A stretch of 32,258 nt of DNA, from assembly GCA_029262355.1 (NCBI GenBank), contig JAJCZO010000302.1, forward strand, positions 1 to 32,258, read 5' to 3'. Below the pieces are notes generated by a model. It worked only from the letters and a program-made list of their open reading frames with translations, searched no databases and was not told the DNA's origin. Below, piece by piece: positions 1 to 11,564 of this stretch. Position 1 is the first letter of the stretch. Every line of letters starts with the position of its first letter. Source of the DNA: Deltaproteobacteria bacterium. GTDB taxonomy: Bacteria > Desulfobacterota > Binatia > UBA12015. The translations under genes were made by a program, and so were the position numbers.

Positions 1-666
1 AAAGACGGCGTTGCCCGCTACGACGCGTACCTCGACGACCACGCCTTCCTCGCCGCGGCCGTGCTCGACTTGTTCGAAGCGACCGGAGAGCTTCCGTACC
101 TCGATCGAGCACGCGAGCTCACCGACATCCTCGTCGACGAGTTCCTCGACCCACGAGCCGGGGGGTTCTTCTTCACGGGGCGCCACCACGAGCAGCTCAT
201 CGATCGACCGAAAATCGCGTTCGACAGCTCCATCCCCGCCGGAAACGCGGTTGCAATCGAAACACTGTTCCGCCTCGGGCATCTCCTGGATGAGGCCCGC
301 TACGGCGAAATCGCAGAGACTTCGATGGGCTTGTTCGGCAACCTCCTCGTGACGCAGCCCTTCGGTCTCGCTTACCTCCTCGGCGTGCTCGACGATCACC
401 TCCGGGGACCCAGAGAGATCGTGGTCGTCGGGCGACGGGATCAGCCCGAGACCAGAGCCCTCGTGCGGGCCGCCCACTCCTCGTACGCCCCGGGTCAGGC
501 GGTGTTCGTCGTCGAACCCGATACGCCCGACGCATTCGTTCCAGTGCCGGCGCGCGGGAAGACGCAGGCCCTGGGATCTCCAGCGGCGTACGTGTGCGAG
601 TCGTTCACGTGCTCCGCCCCCGTCACGGAGCCTGAGGATCTCCGCACCGCTCTCGAGCGTCGTTAG
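1..666 (+). CDS. YyaL/DUF255 thioredoxin-domain protein, C-terminal part
   Basis: The reading frame is open from the first base of the window, so only the C-terminal 221 residues are present. The visible part is rich in alpha-helical, (alpha/alpha)-barrel-like sequence and ends with the motif AAYVCESFTCSAPVTEP, which is the recognisable tail of the YyaL / spermatogenesis-associated protein 20 family (N-terminal thioredoxin-like DUF255 plus a six-hairpin glycosidase-like domain). The N-terminal thioredoxin-like part lies outside the window. The biochemical role of this family in bacteria is not well established. It converges with the CoA-transferase-like gene on the other strand; the two stop codons overlap by about 4 bases, leaving no room for a terminator between them. 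The family assignment rests on the C-terminal signature and is fairly secure. Confidence 0.85.
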   Translation, partial: KDGVARYDAYLDDHAFLAAAVLDLFEATGELPYLDRARELTDILVDEFLDPRAGGFFFTGRHHEQLIDRPKIAFDSSIPAGNAVAIETLFRLGHLLDEARYGEIAETSMGLFGNLLVTQPFGLAYLLGVLDDHLRGPREIVVVGRRDQPETRALVRAAHSSYAPGQAVFVVEPDTPDAFVPVPARGKTQALGSPAAYVCESFTCSAPVTEPEDLRTALERR

Positions 667-1904
667 GCCAGACCCGCACGCATCTCCGGGGCCGCGACCC
701 TGCGAAGTGCGTGGGCTCGTTCGGTCAACTCGAGCCCCGTGAGCCGGGCGACACCGTGCTCTGTCACGACGTAGTCCACGGTGAAATTCGGCAATGAGAC
801 GGCGTTTCCTTCTGGAAGTCGGCGAACGATGCGCGAACTCGTCTTCGCCATCGAGCGCATGGCCACGATCGAAGCACCCCCGGGCGACAAACGTGCACCC
901 TCGACGAAGTCGAGACTCCCACCCACACCACTCACCGGGCGGCCGGCGATCATCGCACCGTTCACTTGCCCGGAGAGATCGACCTCGATCGCCGAGTTGA
1001 TCGAGATGAAGCGCTCTATCGCCGCAAGGTACGGCAGGTTGTGGGTTACAGTCGTGGGCTGAAACGAAACCCGGGGGTCCTCCGCCACCCGCCGGTACAT
1101 CTCGACCGAGCCCGAGACCTCCCCGGTCACGACCCTCGCGTTGGGTTGGCGGTCGAGGAACTCCATGAGCGGGTCGCTGTACATCCCGGAGTGTAGGTTG
1201 ATCCCGGGCCGCTCCGAGAGAGCCAGGAGAACCGCCTCTGGAATGGTTCCGACTCCGAGCTGAACCCACGCGTGTTCCGGCACCAGCTCGAGTACGTTCG
1301 CGGCGATCCTCCGGTCGATGTCGTCACACACCGCGCGTGGCAGCGTCCCCAGGGGACCCGTCGCGTCGACCGCGAGATCGATCTTCTCGACGGCCACCTC
1401 CGTAGCGCCGCCCGACCAGGGCATTTCGGGATGGATCTCGGCCACCACGAGCTTCGAGGCCTCGATCAAGCTCGGATAGACCGCGCAGGCGCTGCCCAGA
1501 CTCACACGCCCACCGCGCGGCGGCGTGCACTGGATCACGGCCACGTCGGCATGAAGCGCGCCCCCCGCTCCAAAGAGCCAAGGGATCTGCCCGAAGCGAA
1601 GAGGCAGAAACCCAATGCGGTCGGTGCGGGCTATCCGCCGAACGGCGTTCCCAACCTGCCACGTGACGTACCGGTATCCGGGACCGAGTCCCCCCGTCTC
1701 GTGCGTGGTCGCCTCGAGATCGCCCAGAAAGCGGTAGCGACCAAACTGAAGCCCCGAGTACAACCTCGTCGGGTTGGCGGGATCTCCCCGAGACGTGGCG
1801 ATCGCGTCGAAAATGGACCACGGCTCGATGCACCCCTGCGGGAGCACGACTCGGGCACCGGCTGGGATCGCAGCGACGGCCTTCGCAGCCGAGACGCGCT
1901 CCAC
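663..1904 (-). CDS. Acetyl-CoA hydrolase/transferase family protein
   Basis: A 413-residue protein of the acetyl-CoA hydrolase/transferase family, which includes 4-hydroxybutyrate and acetate CoA-transferases. These enzymes move CoA between acyl-CoA and a carboxylic acid. Seen in the sequence: GVGTIPEAVL at about 217-226, INSAIEVDLSGQVNG at 302-316, SGVGGSLDFVEGA at 325-337 and a C-terminal VVTEHGVARLTG at 379-390, all typical of the family. In well-studied CoA-transferases the segment after the GVGxIP motif reads roughly H-[ST]-E and carries the catalytic glutamate; here it reads HSGMYSD with Gly240, so transferase activity through a glutamyl-CoA intermediate is doubtful. Translation starts at GTG 1904. 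No partner gene is adjacent; the next gene is glyoxalase II, separated by a palindromic element. The substrate cannot be read from the sequence. Confidence 0.85.
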   Translation of the reverse strand: MERVSAAKAVAAIPAGARVVLPQGCIEPWSIFDAIATSRGDPANPTRLYSGLQFGRYRFLGDLEATTHETGGLGPGYRYVTWQVGNAVRRIARTDRIGFLPLRFGQIPWLFGAGGALHADVAVIQCTPPRGGRVSLGSACAVYPSLIEASKLVVAEIHPEMPWSGGATEVAVEKIDLAVDATGPLGTLPRAVCDDIDRRIAANVLELVPEHAWVQLGVGTIPEAVLLALSERPGINLHSGMYSDPLMEFLDRQPNARVVTGEVSGSVEMYRRVAEDPRVSFQPTTVTHNLPYLAAIERFISINSAIEVDLSGQVNGAMIAGRPVSGVGGSLDFVEGARLSPGGASIVAMRSMAKTSSRIVRRLPEGNAVSLPNFTVDYVVTEHGVARLTGLELTERAHALRRVAAPEMRAGLA

Positions 1905-1913
1905 TGCGCCTGC

Positions 1914-2015
1914 CTAGTGTGCCGCCGCGCGCATGGGGCCAACGGCTTGCCGTTGCTCGCGACGAGCGCCGATCGATGGCAATCCGTCGGCCCCATGCCC
2001 ACGGCAGTACACTAG
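1914..2015. repeat. Long imperfect palindrome (MITE/REP-like)
   Basis: A 102-bp imperfect inverted repeat fills almost the whole gap between the CoA-transferase-like gene and gloB. It begins CTAGTGT (1914-1920) and ends ACACTAG (2009-2015). An inner perfect block GCATGGGGCC (1931-1940) pairs with GGCCCCATGC (1989-1998), followed inward by ACGG-N-TTGCC-like arms (1942-1951 against 1978-1987) and a short loop near 1961-1968. The right end contributes the gloB stop codon. Such size, symmetry and CTAG ends fit a miniature transposon-like or REP-type intergenic repeat. It is much longer than an ordinary rho-independent terminator and lacks a T-run. No second copy was seen in this window. Confidence 0.6.
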
Positions 2016-2785
2016 AAGTCGTCTTTCAAACGGCGTGTCGCTCCGAAGATATCCTCGTCGTCGTCCCCGATGTCGGGAAAGCGCTCCTGGATCGACTCGC
2101 GTAACTCCTGGTTGCGGGTGCGCAGGAAGGGGTTCGTCGTCCGCTCTGAACCGATGGTGCTCGGAACCGTCGGTTGACCGTCGCGCCGTCGCGCCCCTGC
2201 CCACGCGAGCTTATCCGCGATCGCCTTGTTCTTTGGCTCGAGGGTGGCTGCGAACTCGAGGTTCTTCACGGTGTACTCGTGGCCGCAGTAGACCTTCGTG
2301 CTGTCCGGCAGCGCATTGAGCTTCGCGAGCGAACTCATCATCTGCGCCGGGTCTCCTTCAAAGAGGCGGCCACACCCGGCTGCAAACAGCGTATCGCCCG
2401 TGAACACGGAGCGCTGCTCTTCGAAGTAGTACGCCATGTGTCCACTGGTGTGCGCGGGGACGAGAATGGGGCGTGCAATCAAGCCGCCAACGTGGATCGT
2501 GTCGCCCTCACGTACGCCGTCCGTGAGCGACGGGATGCGCCCGTCGTCGTCGGCATTGCCGTAGATGCGAACCGGAATCTTCCCCGCGATCTCGTCATTG
2601 CCACCGATGTGATCGTAGTGGTGATGCGTCGACAGCACCGACGTGATCGTCACGCCCTCCTGCTGCGCCGCGGCCAGCATCGGCTCGACCTCGGCACAGT
2701 CCACGACGGCGGCAACGGCCTCCGTCTCGTCGACCACGAGATAGCTGTAATTGTCGTGCAAAACCGGGACGGGTACGACACGCAC
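2012..2785 (-). CDS. gloB: Hydroxyacylglutathione hydrolase (glyoxalase II)
   Basis: A 257-residue metallo-beta-lactamase-fold hydrolase that splits S-lactoylglutathione to lactate and glutathione, the second step of methylglyoxal detoxification in the cytoplasm. The binuclear metal motif THHHYDH is at residues 53-59. GHTSGH, FTGDTLFAAGCGRLFEG and YCGHEYT follow in the usual order and supply the remaining metal ligands. The C-terminal substrate-binding region (NPFLRTRNQELRE) is the typical glyoxalase II hydroxyacylglutathione-hydrolase domain, which separates it from other family members. The start is GTG 2785, chosen because a perfect AAGGAGG ribosome site lies 6 bases upstream (2792-2798). 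Length is normal for GloB. Its stop codon falls inside the palindromic element. No glyoxalase I gene is adjacent. Confidence 0.93.
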   Translation of the reverse strand: MRVVPVPVLHDNYSYLVVDETEAVAAVVDCAEVEPMLAAAQQEGVTITSVLSTHHHYDHIGGNDEIAGKIPVRIYGNADDDGRIPSLTDGVREGDTIHVGGLIARPILVPAHTSGHMAYYFEEQRSVFTGDTLFAAGCGRLFEGDPAQMMSSLAKLNALPDSTKVYCGHEYTVKNLEFAATLEPKNKAIADKLAWAGARRRDGQPTVPSTIGSERTTNPFLRTRNQELRESIQERFPDIGDDDEDIFGATRRLKDDF

Positions 2786-2827
2786 GATCGGCCTCCTTGA
2801 GAGTTGTTCCTAACCGGGCCCGCAGAT

Positions 2828-4012
2828 CTAGCGGCCCCAGAGATCTTCTTCGCTGATGGCACCGGCCGGCGCCAGCCCCGCCAGAAGCCCCGAGAAATGA
2901 TGGAAACGGTTGCGGCCCAGGTGGGGCGCGAAGGCGATGTAGCTACTGAAGCCCGCGACGGGAAGCTCGCCGAGATCGCGTCGAAGGTACGCGGCGTCCA
3001 AGCCCGGGTGACCATACGGGGCCTCTCCGCCCAGCGCGCATTGGAAGTACAGAAGGCACGCTGGTGGACCACTCGCTGCCAGCCTTCCGAGCCCGTCGTC
3101 GAGCCGGCGGCGGGCGACGACCGGATCCGGCGCCGCCAGAGCAAGCCGCATGCCGGGCACGACCTCGTCCCCGACGAGAACGGCACCGCTGTCCGGATCG
3201 GCACCGACGATCGGCCGCAGCAACGGTGCATCGGTCGAGCCGGCGTCAGCCAAGGCGACCTGAATCCGACCGAGCGATTCGTCCGGGTTCTCGCGTAGGC
3301 TCGCCGGCAACGACTCGAGAACGCGCTCGAGGGCGGGTAGTTCATCGAGCCGCTCGACACGGTTCGCGCTCGCGGCCGTGATGGTCCACCATGGCTCGGT
3401 CGCCGAGAACACGGGACTTCGCACCGGCATCGCCGCGACTCCCCGCAAGACGAGGCCGGCGACTGCGTTGCTGCGACTCACCCCGTGGCCCACGACCGAC
3501 GTCTCACCGGCGAATCCATCCTCCGTGGCACCAGCGCCGATCACCGCGACCGGCCCCGCGGTGTCGGCTATGCCGCTGAGGAGTTCGTCGGGCGCCAGGT
3601 TGTAGCTGTCGGCGAACAGCAAGATCGTCGCCGATTCGTCCGGCCCCGTCGCGACGAGTCGACCGATCTCCCGGCCGTGCTCTTCCGAATGGCCGCGGAG
3701 TCCCGGCAGGAAGAATCGCTCCACCTGCGGGATCCCCGACACGGCAAGCGCTGAGATCCCGCGGTCGCCGGCAGGCTGATCGGCCGGGCCGAATACGGTG
3801 GCCGCACTACATCCCACCACCGAGTCGATGCCCGCCCGGCTCGCGATCTCGCGAGAGATCCGGTCGAGTGAGGGTCCATAGTCGCGGGTCGCGAAGAACA
3901 CGGCTGCACTCTGACCCGTTCCGCCGCCCATGCCTGCTAGACCCGCGGCGACCTCACGGGCCGCCGCGGCCGGATCCTCCGTGCGCGACGAGTAGCTGCG
4001 GGCAACCAACAC
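2828..4012 (-). CDS. FIST N/C-domain sensory protein
   Basis: A 394-residue protein with the FIST domain pair. The N-terminal half has the VVGCSAATVFG segment (about 84-94) and a repeated strand pattern typical of FIST_N. The C-terminal half ends with the aromatic-rich GFSSYIAFAPHLGRNRFHHF-type segment of FIST_C. FIST domains are regarded as small-ligand sensors and are often found beside chemotaxis or diguanylate-cyclase genes. Here the protein stands alone, with no transducer domain, membrane segment or signalling neighbour, so its output is unknown. It begins at GTG 4012 and is transcribed divergently from the dihydrouridine synthase gene. The downstream gene gloB follows in the same direction about 40 bases away, so the two may share a transcript, though gloB has its own strong ribosome site. 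Confidence 0.85.
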   Translation of the reverse strand: MLVARSYSSRTEDPAAAAREVAAGLAGMGGGTGQSAAVFFATRDYGPSLDRISREIASRAGIDSVVGCSAATVFGPADQPAGDRGISALAVSGIPQVERFFLPGLRGHSEEHGREIGRLVATGPDESATILLFADSYNLAPDELLSGIADTAGPVAVIGAGATEDGFAGETSVVGHGVSRSNAVAGLVLRGVAAMPVRSPVFSATEPWWTITAASANRVERLDELPALERVLESLPASLRENPDESLGRIQVALADAGSTDAPLLRPIVGADPDSGAVLVGDEVVPGMRLALAAPDPVVARRRLDDGLGRLAASGPPACLLYFQCALGGEAPYGHPGLDAAYLRRDLGELPVAGFSSYIAFAPHLGRNRFHHFSGLLAGLAPAGAISEEDLWGR

Positions 4013-4100
4013 GGTGCGGAGTCTGCCGCCGTTTCACCCCTCGGAGCAACGCCCCGGGCACGACCTTGCACGGAGAAGTGTCGTCCGGGAACCTTTTCCC

Positions 4101-5198
4101 GTGAGTCGGCTTCTCAACAACTCGGCCGAGGTGAGTCCCCCGTTGGATCGATGGAACTCCCTGGCCGCACGCGGGGTTCAGGTCGACTTCCCGTTCTTCC
4201 TCGCCCCGATGGTGGGGCTGTCGCACGTCGCTCTGCGGGCAACGGCCCGCAGCTACACTCCCCGTGGCGCCCAGAACCTCCTGTTTACGGAGATGCTCTC
4301 GTCTCGGCGCCTTCCAACCGAACGCATGGGAGATCGGCCGGAAACCGCGACGGAACCGACCGAAATCAATCTCGTCCCACAGCTTCTCGGCAACGAAGAG
4401 CGGTTCATCGCGGCCTCGATGCGGAAACTTGAGGTCATGCGGCCGGCCGCGGTCGACATCAACATGGGTTGCCCCGTCAGCCAGGCGCTGAAGCACAACT
4501 GGGGTGTCGCGCTCATGGGCGATCCAACGTATGCCGAGGAAGTCGTCCGTACGACGGTCCGTCTGTCTCGCTGGCCCGTGTCCGTGAAGCTGCGCACCGG
4601 CCTAAACGACGACCTCGAGTATCTACTGGACTTCTGCCGCATGCTCGAAGAAGCCGGCGCCGCCTGGATCACTCTCCACCCTCGCACGGCCGGCCAGCAG
4701 CGCCGGGGCGCTGCCAACTGGGACTACATCGGGCGGGCTCGCGAAGCGCTGACGATCCCCGTGGTCGGCAACGGAGACGTGCAGACGGCGCAAGACGCTC
4801 TGTCGCTCGTTCGCCGAACCGGTTGTGACGGGGTGATGATCGGCCGCGCGGCCGTCGCGCGGCCTTGGGTCTTCTGGCAAATCGGCGAAGCACTGGGGCT
4901 CCCCGCGCCGCTCGGGCGCGAGGACGAGCAGGCGCCAGCAGACGGATACGCCGAGGGGCGGGAGTTCCACCGGGCCTTCGAGCGATTCGTGGACGTCGCT
5001 GAGCCGCGCTTCCTCGAGCGAGACGCACGCAAACGCGTGAACTTCTTCCTCCACTGGGGCGCCCGTTGGCTCGACTTCGGCCACGAACTCTGGCGCCGCG
5101 CCTCCTCCGCCCCAGACATGACGGAAACCCGATCTCGGGTAGAAGCCTTCTTCACAAAGCCCCAGCGGATGACCGCGCGCACCGTCCTACGCGGTTGA
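4101..5198 (+). CDS. tRNA-dihydrouridine synthase
   Basis: An FMN-dependent Dus enzyme that reduces uridine to dihydrouridine in tRNA. Seen: APMVGLSHVALR near the N-terminus (FMN-binding), VDINMGCPV with the catalytic cysteine at about residue 124, VKLRTGLNDD, LHPRTAGQQRRGAANW, IPVVGNGDVQ and GCDGVMIGRAAVARPW, in the order of the DUS TIM barrel. The C-terminal helical tRNA-binding part is present. The frame is open back to GTG 4014, which abuts the divergent FIST gene. I placed the start at GTG 4101 because the family-like sequence begins only around residue 15 after it; GTG 4131 is also possible and neither has a good ribosome site. Which subfamily (DusA, B or C) it belongs to is not resolved. 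It converges with gyrA. Confidence 0.88.
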   Translation: MSRLLNNSAEVSPPLDRWNSLAARGVQVDFPFFLAPMVGLSHVALRATARSYTPRGAQNLLFTEMLSSRRLPTERMGDRPETATEPTEINLVPQLLGNEERFIAASMRKLEVMRPAAVDINMGCPVSQALKHNWGVALMGDPTYAEEVVRTTVRLSRWPVSVKLRTGLNDDLEYLLDFCRMLEEAGAAWITLHPRTAGQQRRGAANWDYIGRAREALTIPVVGNGDVQTAQDALSLVRRTGCDGVMIGRAAVARPWVFWQIGEALGLPAPLGREDEQAPADGYAEGREFHRAFERFVDVAEPRFLERDARKRVNFFLHWGARWLDFGHELWRRASSAPDMTETRSRVEAFFTKPQRMTARTVLRG

Positions 5199-5238
5199 AC
5201 CTGAGTCCCCCGTGGCCCGCAAAACAAGAACCTACAGG

Positions 5239-5262
5239 CCCGAATCCGAGCTTCTCGTCGGG
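5239..5262 (-). terminator. Possible gyrA terminator hairpin
   Basis: Between the convergent dus and gyrA genes a stem forms from CCCGA (5239-5243) with TCGGG (5258-5262) and CGAG (5247-5250) with CTCG (5254-5257), with a 3-base loop and a 3-base bulge. Read on the minus strand it is followed by a moderately T-rich stretch (TTCTTGTTTT), which suits termination of gyrA. The thymine run is interrupted, so this is tentative. Confidence 0.4.
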
Positions 5263-5277
5263 TTGAGAAAGGCCCCG

Positions 5278-7803
5278 CTAGCCGTCTTCGGGAACTTCGG
5301 TAGCGTCGGCGGTGCCTGGATCGCCCTCGGGTGCGTCGACGGTGCCTGGATCGCCCTCGTCCTCGGGAGCGTCACCGTCGGGCTGAACATCGCCCTCGAC
5401 CATGCGGGCCAGACTCACGACGCGCTCGCCGTCGTCGAGGTCCACCATCTTCACGCCCTGCGTGTTGCGACCGATCACGCGCATCTCGTCGACGCGCATC
5501 CGGATCAGGCGACCGCGGTCGGTCACGAGCATGACCTCGTCCGCCTCGTTCACCTGGGCCACGCCCACCACCCCGCCGGTGCGGTCCCCGACCTTCATGG
5601 TGATGATGCCCTTACCGCCGCGCGTCTGGAGGCGGTACTCCTCGAGATCGCTGCGCTTGCCCTGCCCACGCTCCGAAACCGTCAAGATCGTCTCGTCTGG
5701 CGACAGAACCACCAGGCTCACGACCTCGTCTTCGCCGTCGATCGAGATCCCGCGCACACCGCCGGCCGAGCGTCCCATCGAGCGGGCATCGCTTTCGCGG
5801 AAGCGGATTGCCTGCCCGCTCCGCGTGGAGAGCAACACTTCATGGTTGTCCTCGACCAGACCCGCGCCGATCAGACTATCACCGTCCTCGAGATTTACGG
5901 CAATCAGGCCATTGGTCCGACGGTTGGCGTACGCCATTAGATCGGTCTTCTTCACCGTCCCTCGACGGGTGCCGAGGATGACTCGCGACCCCTCGGTGAA
6001 CTCCGGGACGGTCAGGAATGCCGAGAGCTGCTCACCCGCGCCGAGTTGAAGGAGGTTTACGACCGCCTTCCCGCGCGCCGCGCGACTCCCCGACGGAATC
6101 TCGTAGACTTTCCGCCAGTGTACGCGCCCGGCCGACGTAAAGAACAGGATGATGTCGTGCGTCGACGCGACGACCAGGTTCTCGATGAAGTCCTCGTCGC
6201 GTGCCGTCGCACCGAGCTTTCCGCGTCCGCCCCGGCGCTGCGCGCGGTATTCCGAAGCGGCGATCCGCTTGATGTAGCCCGCGTGCGAGACCGTCACGAC
6301 CATGTCCTCGCGCGGGATGAGATCTTCGTTGGTGATCTCGTCGCCCGTCTCGACGATCTGGGTGCGCCGCTCGTCGCCGTAGCGTTCGCGGATCTCGGAC
6401 AGCTCCTCCCCGATGATCTTGTCGATCTCGGACGGCGTATCCAGGATGAACTTGAGGCGCGCGATGAGTGCTTCGATCTCGTTGAACTCCTCGATGATCT
6501 TGTCGCGCTCCAGGTTCGTGAGGCGCTGGAGGCGCATGTCGAGAATGGCCTGCGCCTGGATCTCGGAGAGCGAGAACGTCGCCATGAGGCCCGCTTTTGC
6601 CTCGGCCGGGTTCGGAGCGGCTCGGATGAGCGCGATGACCGCGTCGAGGTTGTCGAGGGCCACCTTCAGGCCGGCGAGAATGTGAAGTCTTTCCTCAGCC
6701 TTGCGCAGGTCGAAGACCGTCCGACGAGTGATGATCTCGCGCCGGTGGTCCAGAAAGACAACCAGGGCTTCGCGCAGGTTCAAGAGCTTCGGCTGCCCAT
6801 CGACGATCGCGAGCAGGTTCACACCGAACGAATCCTGCATCTGAGTCAGCTTGAAGAGCTGATTCAGGATGACCTGGCTCACGGCATCGCGCTTGAGCTC
6901 GATCACGATCCGCATCCCGTTGCGGTCGGATTCATCGCGCAGATCCGAGATGCCCTCGATCTTCTTGTCGTTGACCAGCTCGGCGATGCGCTCGATCAGG
7001 CGAGCCTTGTTCACCTGATAGGGGATCGCGTCGACTGCGATCTTCTCCCGGCCGGTCTTCGGATGGGTCTCAATCTCAGCGCTTGCCCGCACCTGAAGCA
7101 CGCCGCGGCCGGTCATGTAGGCCTCGCGGATCGGGGCCGTGCCGTGGATGAAGCCCGCGGTCGGGAAATCCGGGCCGGGGATGTACTTCATCAGGTCGAG
7201 CGAGGTGAGGTTCGGCTCCTCGAGGAGTGCCAGACATCCGTCGAGCAGCTCGTTGAGATTGTGCGGCGGGATGTTCGTCGCCATGCCAACGGCAATGCCG
7301 GTGGAGCCATTTAGGAGCAGATTCGGAATTCTCGCGGGGAGAACGAACGGTTCGTGCTCTGACTCGTCATAGTTGGCGACGAACTCGACAGTGTCCTTGT
7401 CGATGTCGGCGAGAAGCTCGCTGGAGATGCGCGCAAGCCGGATCTCGGTGTACCGCATGGCTGCCGCGGAGTCGCCATCGACGGAGCCGAAGTTGCCCTG
7501 GCCGTCGACCAGCGGGTAGCGCATCGAGAAATCCTGCGCGAGCCGGACGGCTGCGTCGTAGACCGCCGAGTCACCATGCGGGTGGTACTTACCGATCACG
7601 TCGCCGACGATACGCGCCGACTTCTTGTAGGACTTGTTCCAATCGACCCCGAGCTCGTTCATCGCGTGCAGAACGCGCCGATGGACGGGCTTCAGGCCAT
7701 CTCGGGCGTTGGGAAGAGCTCGCCCGATGATGACGCTCATTGCGTAGTCCATGTAGGACTGCCGCATCTCGTCTTCGATGTTGACCGGAATGCGTTCTGC
7801 CAT
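5278..7803 (-). CDS. gyrA: DNA gyrase subunit A
   Basis: An 841-residue GyrA, the breakage-reunion subunit of the A2B2 gyrase that introduces negative supercoils. The winged-helix domain carries the catalytic tyrosine in [10 protein letters not shown] (Tyr118). The quinolone-determining region [13 protein letters not shown] has Ser79 and Asp83 at the places of E. coli Ser83 and Asp87, so no classic resistance change is present. The C-terminal beta-pinwheel contains the GyrA box QRRGGRGK, which distinguishes gyrase from topoisomerase IV. The start is ATG 7803. The protein ends in a strongly acidic tail with a duplicated EGDPGT unit encoded by a 30-bp tandem repeat. It lies downstream of gyrB with a gap of about 60 bases and likely forms one operon with it. 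Confidence 0.98.
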   Translation of the reverse strand: MAERIPVNIEDEMRQSYMDYAMSVIIGRALPNARDGLKPVHRRVLHAMNELGVDWNKSYKKSARIVGDVIGKYHPHGDSAVYDAAVRLAQDFSMRYPLVDGQGNFGSVDGDSAAAMRYTEIRLARISSELLADIDKDTVEFVANYDESEHEPFVLPARIPNLLLNGSTGIAVGMATNIPPHNLNELLDGCLALLEEPNLTSLDLMKYIPGPDFPTAGFIHGTAPIREAYMTGRGVLQVRASAEIETHPKTGREKIAVDAIPYQVNKARLIERIAELVNDKKIEGISDLRDESDRNGMRIVIELKRDAVSQVILNQLFKLTQMQDSFGVNLLAIVDGQPKLLNLREALVVFLDHRREIITRRTVFDLRKAEERLHILAGLKVALDNLDAVIALIRAAPNPAEAKAGLMATFSLSEIQAQAILDMRLQRLTNLERDKIIEEFNEIEALIARLKFILDTPSEIDKIIGEELSEIRERYGDERRTQIVETGDEITNEDLIPREDMVVTVSHAGYIKRIAASEYRAQRRGGRGKLGATARDEDFIENLVVASTHDIILFFTSAGRVHWRKVYEIPSGSRAARGKAVVNLLQLGAGEQLSAFLTVPEFTEGSRVILGTRRGTVKKTDLMAYANRRTNGLIAVNLEDGDSLIGAGLVEDNHEVLLSTRSGQAIRFRESDARSMGRSAGGVRGISIDGEDEVVSLVVLSPDETILTVSERGQGKRSDLEEYRLQTRGGKGIITMKVGDRTGGVVGVAQVNEADEVMLVTDRGRLIRMRVDEMRVIGRNTQGVKMVDLDDGERVVSLARMVEGDVQPDGDAPEDEGDPGTVDAPEGDPGTADATEVPEDG
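5304..5363. repeat. 30-bp tandem repeat in gyrA tail
   Basis: Two adjacent 30-bp copies (5304-5333 and 5334-5363) share the core ACGGTGCCTGGATCGCCCTC or its one-base variant (G for A at the first base). They are in frame and encode the repeated EGDPGT segment of the acidic GyrA C-terminal tail. Copies diverge at the ends, which suggests a past in-frame slippage duplication. Confidence 0.8.
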
Positions 7804-7862
7804 CTTCTCTAGCCCAACCTAGGCGGCTCCGATGCCGCCGATCCGCGAGTCATTTCGCTGGA

Positions 7863-10313
<2,451 letters not shown>

Positions 10314-10416
10314 TTAGAAGGTCGTTTGAACCCTCTGACCATAACAGACGGAAGTCCAGGAAAGAAGGTCGGATCGGACCTCTAAAACCGCGTGTCTCCG
10401 GCGGCTCCGGTGGCGC

Positions 10417-11523
10417 TCAGAGACGCATCGGCATGACGACGTAACTGTACGTCTCATCGCCTTCGGTACAGAGCACACCGGGGCTCACGTCGTCGATCAG
10501 GCCGATCTCGACGTTTGCATCATCGGGCAGAACCGCCAGCACATCGGTCAGGTACTTGGAATTGAACCCAACCGTCATCTCGTCGCCGTCGTACGACACC
10601 TCGAGCTCTTCGCTCGCCTCGCCGAAGTCGGGGCTGCTCGCAGAAACCGTCAATTGGTTGCTGGCGACAGCGAGGCGAACGCCTCGCGAACGATCACTCG
10701 CGACGACCGATACCCGCTTGAGCGCCGAGAGAAGATCGTCCTTCGGCACGGCCACGCGGAACTTCACCTCTCCAGGAATCACCTGCTCGTAGTTCGGGAA
10801 CTCGCCATCGATGAGACGCATCACGAGGGCGACGTCGGCGAGTTCCACCCGCACGACGTTGCCGCCAATGCTCACCGATGCGTCTCCATCGCGCCCGTCG
10901 ATCAACCGACGCAACTCCGCGAGACCCTTGCGGGGCAGGATGATTCCCTTCTCCGGAGCGGCTGCGCCGGCCACCGGCTCGTTTACTAGGGCCAGTCGAT
11001 GTCCGTCGGTGCCGACGAAGCGCAACATTTCCTCGCCGCCGTTGAGGAACACACCGCCGAGGTGAGCGCGCGTATCGTCGGTGGACACGGCGAACAACGT
11101 GCGATCGATCATCCGTGAGAGGGTCTCGGCGTTGATCGTGAAGCTCGTGTCCGTGCTCGAATCTCCCTGCGGAAAACTAGGGAAATCTTCTGCGGGAAGG
11201 CCGACGAGACGGACACGAGAACGGCCCGAGACGACCTCGACGAAGTGGTTCTCAAGCAACCGGATCGTCACGTCGCCCGGTCGAAGCTCTCGGACCAGCT
11301 CGTAGAACTTGCGAGCCGCTACCGTCGCAGATCCAGCTTGCGCCACCTTCGCGCCGCAACGGCGTTTGATGTGGACCTCGAGATCCGTCGCCGCGATGGA
11401 GAGGTCTTCACCTGCCTCGAGCAGCACGTTGGCGAGGATCGGCATCGTGTTGCGTCTTTCGACGACACCCTGCGTGAGTGCCAATGCCTGCGTGAACTCA
11501 CCTCGGTCGATCGAGAACTCCAT
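10417..11523 (-). CDS. dnaN: DNA polymerase III beta sliding clamp
   Basis: A 368-residue beta clamp that forms a dimeric ring on DNA and tethers polymerase III and other clamp-binding proteins. It has the typical three-domain layout, beginning MEFSIDRGEFTQALALTQGVVERRNTMPIL-type sequence at residues 1-30 (given here in description only) with FxxAL and RNTMPIL features, then VGFNSKYLTDVLAVL and the C-terminal YSYVVMPMRL, which is the hallmark end of DnaN. Start ATG 11523 is preceded by a weak AAAGAG ribosome site. It lies directly beside the presumed unwinding region of oriC and downstream of dnaA in the classical dnaA-dnaN order. The length is normal. Confidence 0.98.
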   Translation of the reverse strand: MEFSIDRGEFTQALALTQGVVERRNTMPILANVLLEAGEDLSIAATDLEVHIKRRCGAKVAQAGSATVAARKFYELVRELRPGDVTIRLLENHFVEVVSGRSRVRLVGLPAEDFPSFPQGDSSTDTSFTINAETLSRMIDRTLFAVSTDDTRAHLGGVFLNGGEEMLRFVGTDGHRLALVNEPVAGAAAPEKGIILPRKGLAELRRLIDGRDGDASVSIGGNVVRVELADVALVMRLIDGEFPNYEQVIPGEVKFRVAVPKDDLLSALKRVSVVASDRSRGVRLAVASNQLTVSASSPDFGEASEELEVSYDGDEMTVGFNSKYLTDVLAVLPDDANVEIGLIDDVSPGVLCTEGDETYSYVVMPMRL

Positions 11524-11564
11524 CAGATTCGCTCTTTCGGTCTTCGCGGCTTGGGGCGGCGCCC

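Noticed and set aside
1919..2319. Short ORFs starting MGPTACR/MGPTDC in the palindrome
   Set aside because: They arise from the symmetric arms and run into gloB on the opposite strand; no sign of coding.
5212..7314. Long plus-strand ORFs over gyrA (242 and 422 residues)
   Set aside because: Antisense shadows of gyrA in a GC-rich genome; no start context and no known motif.
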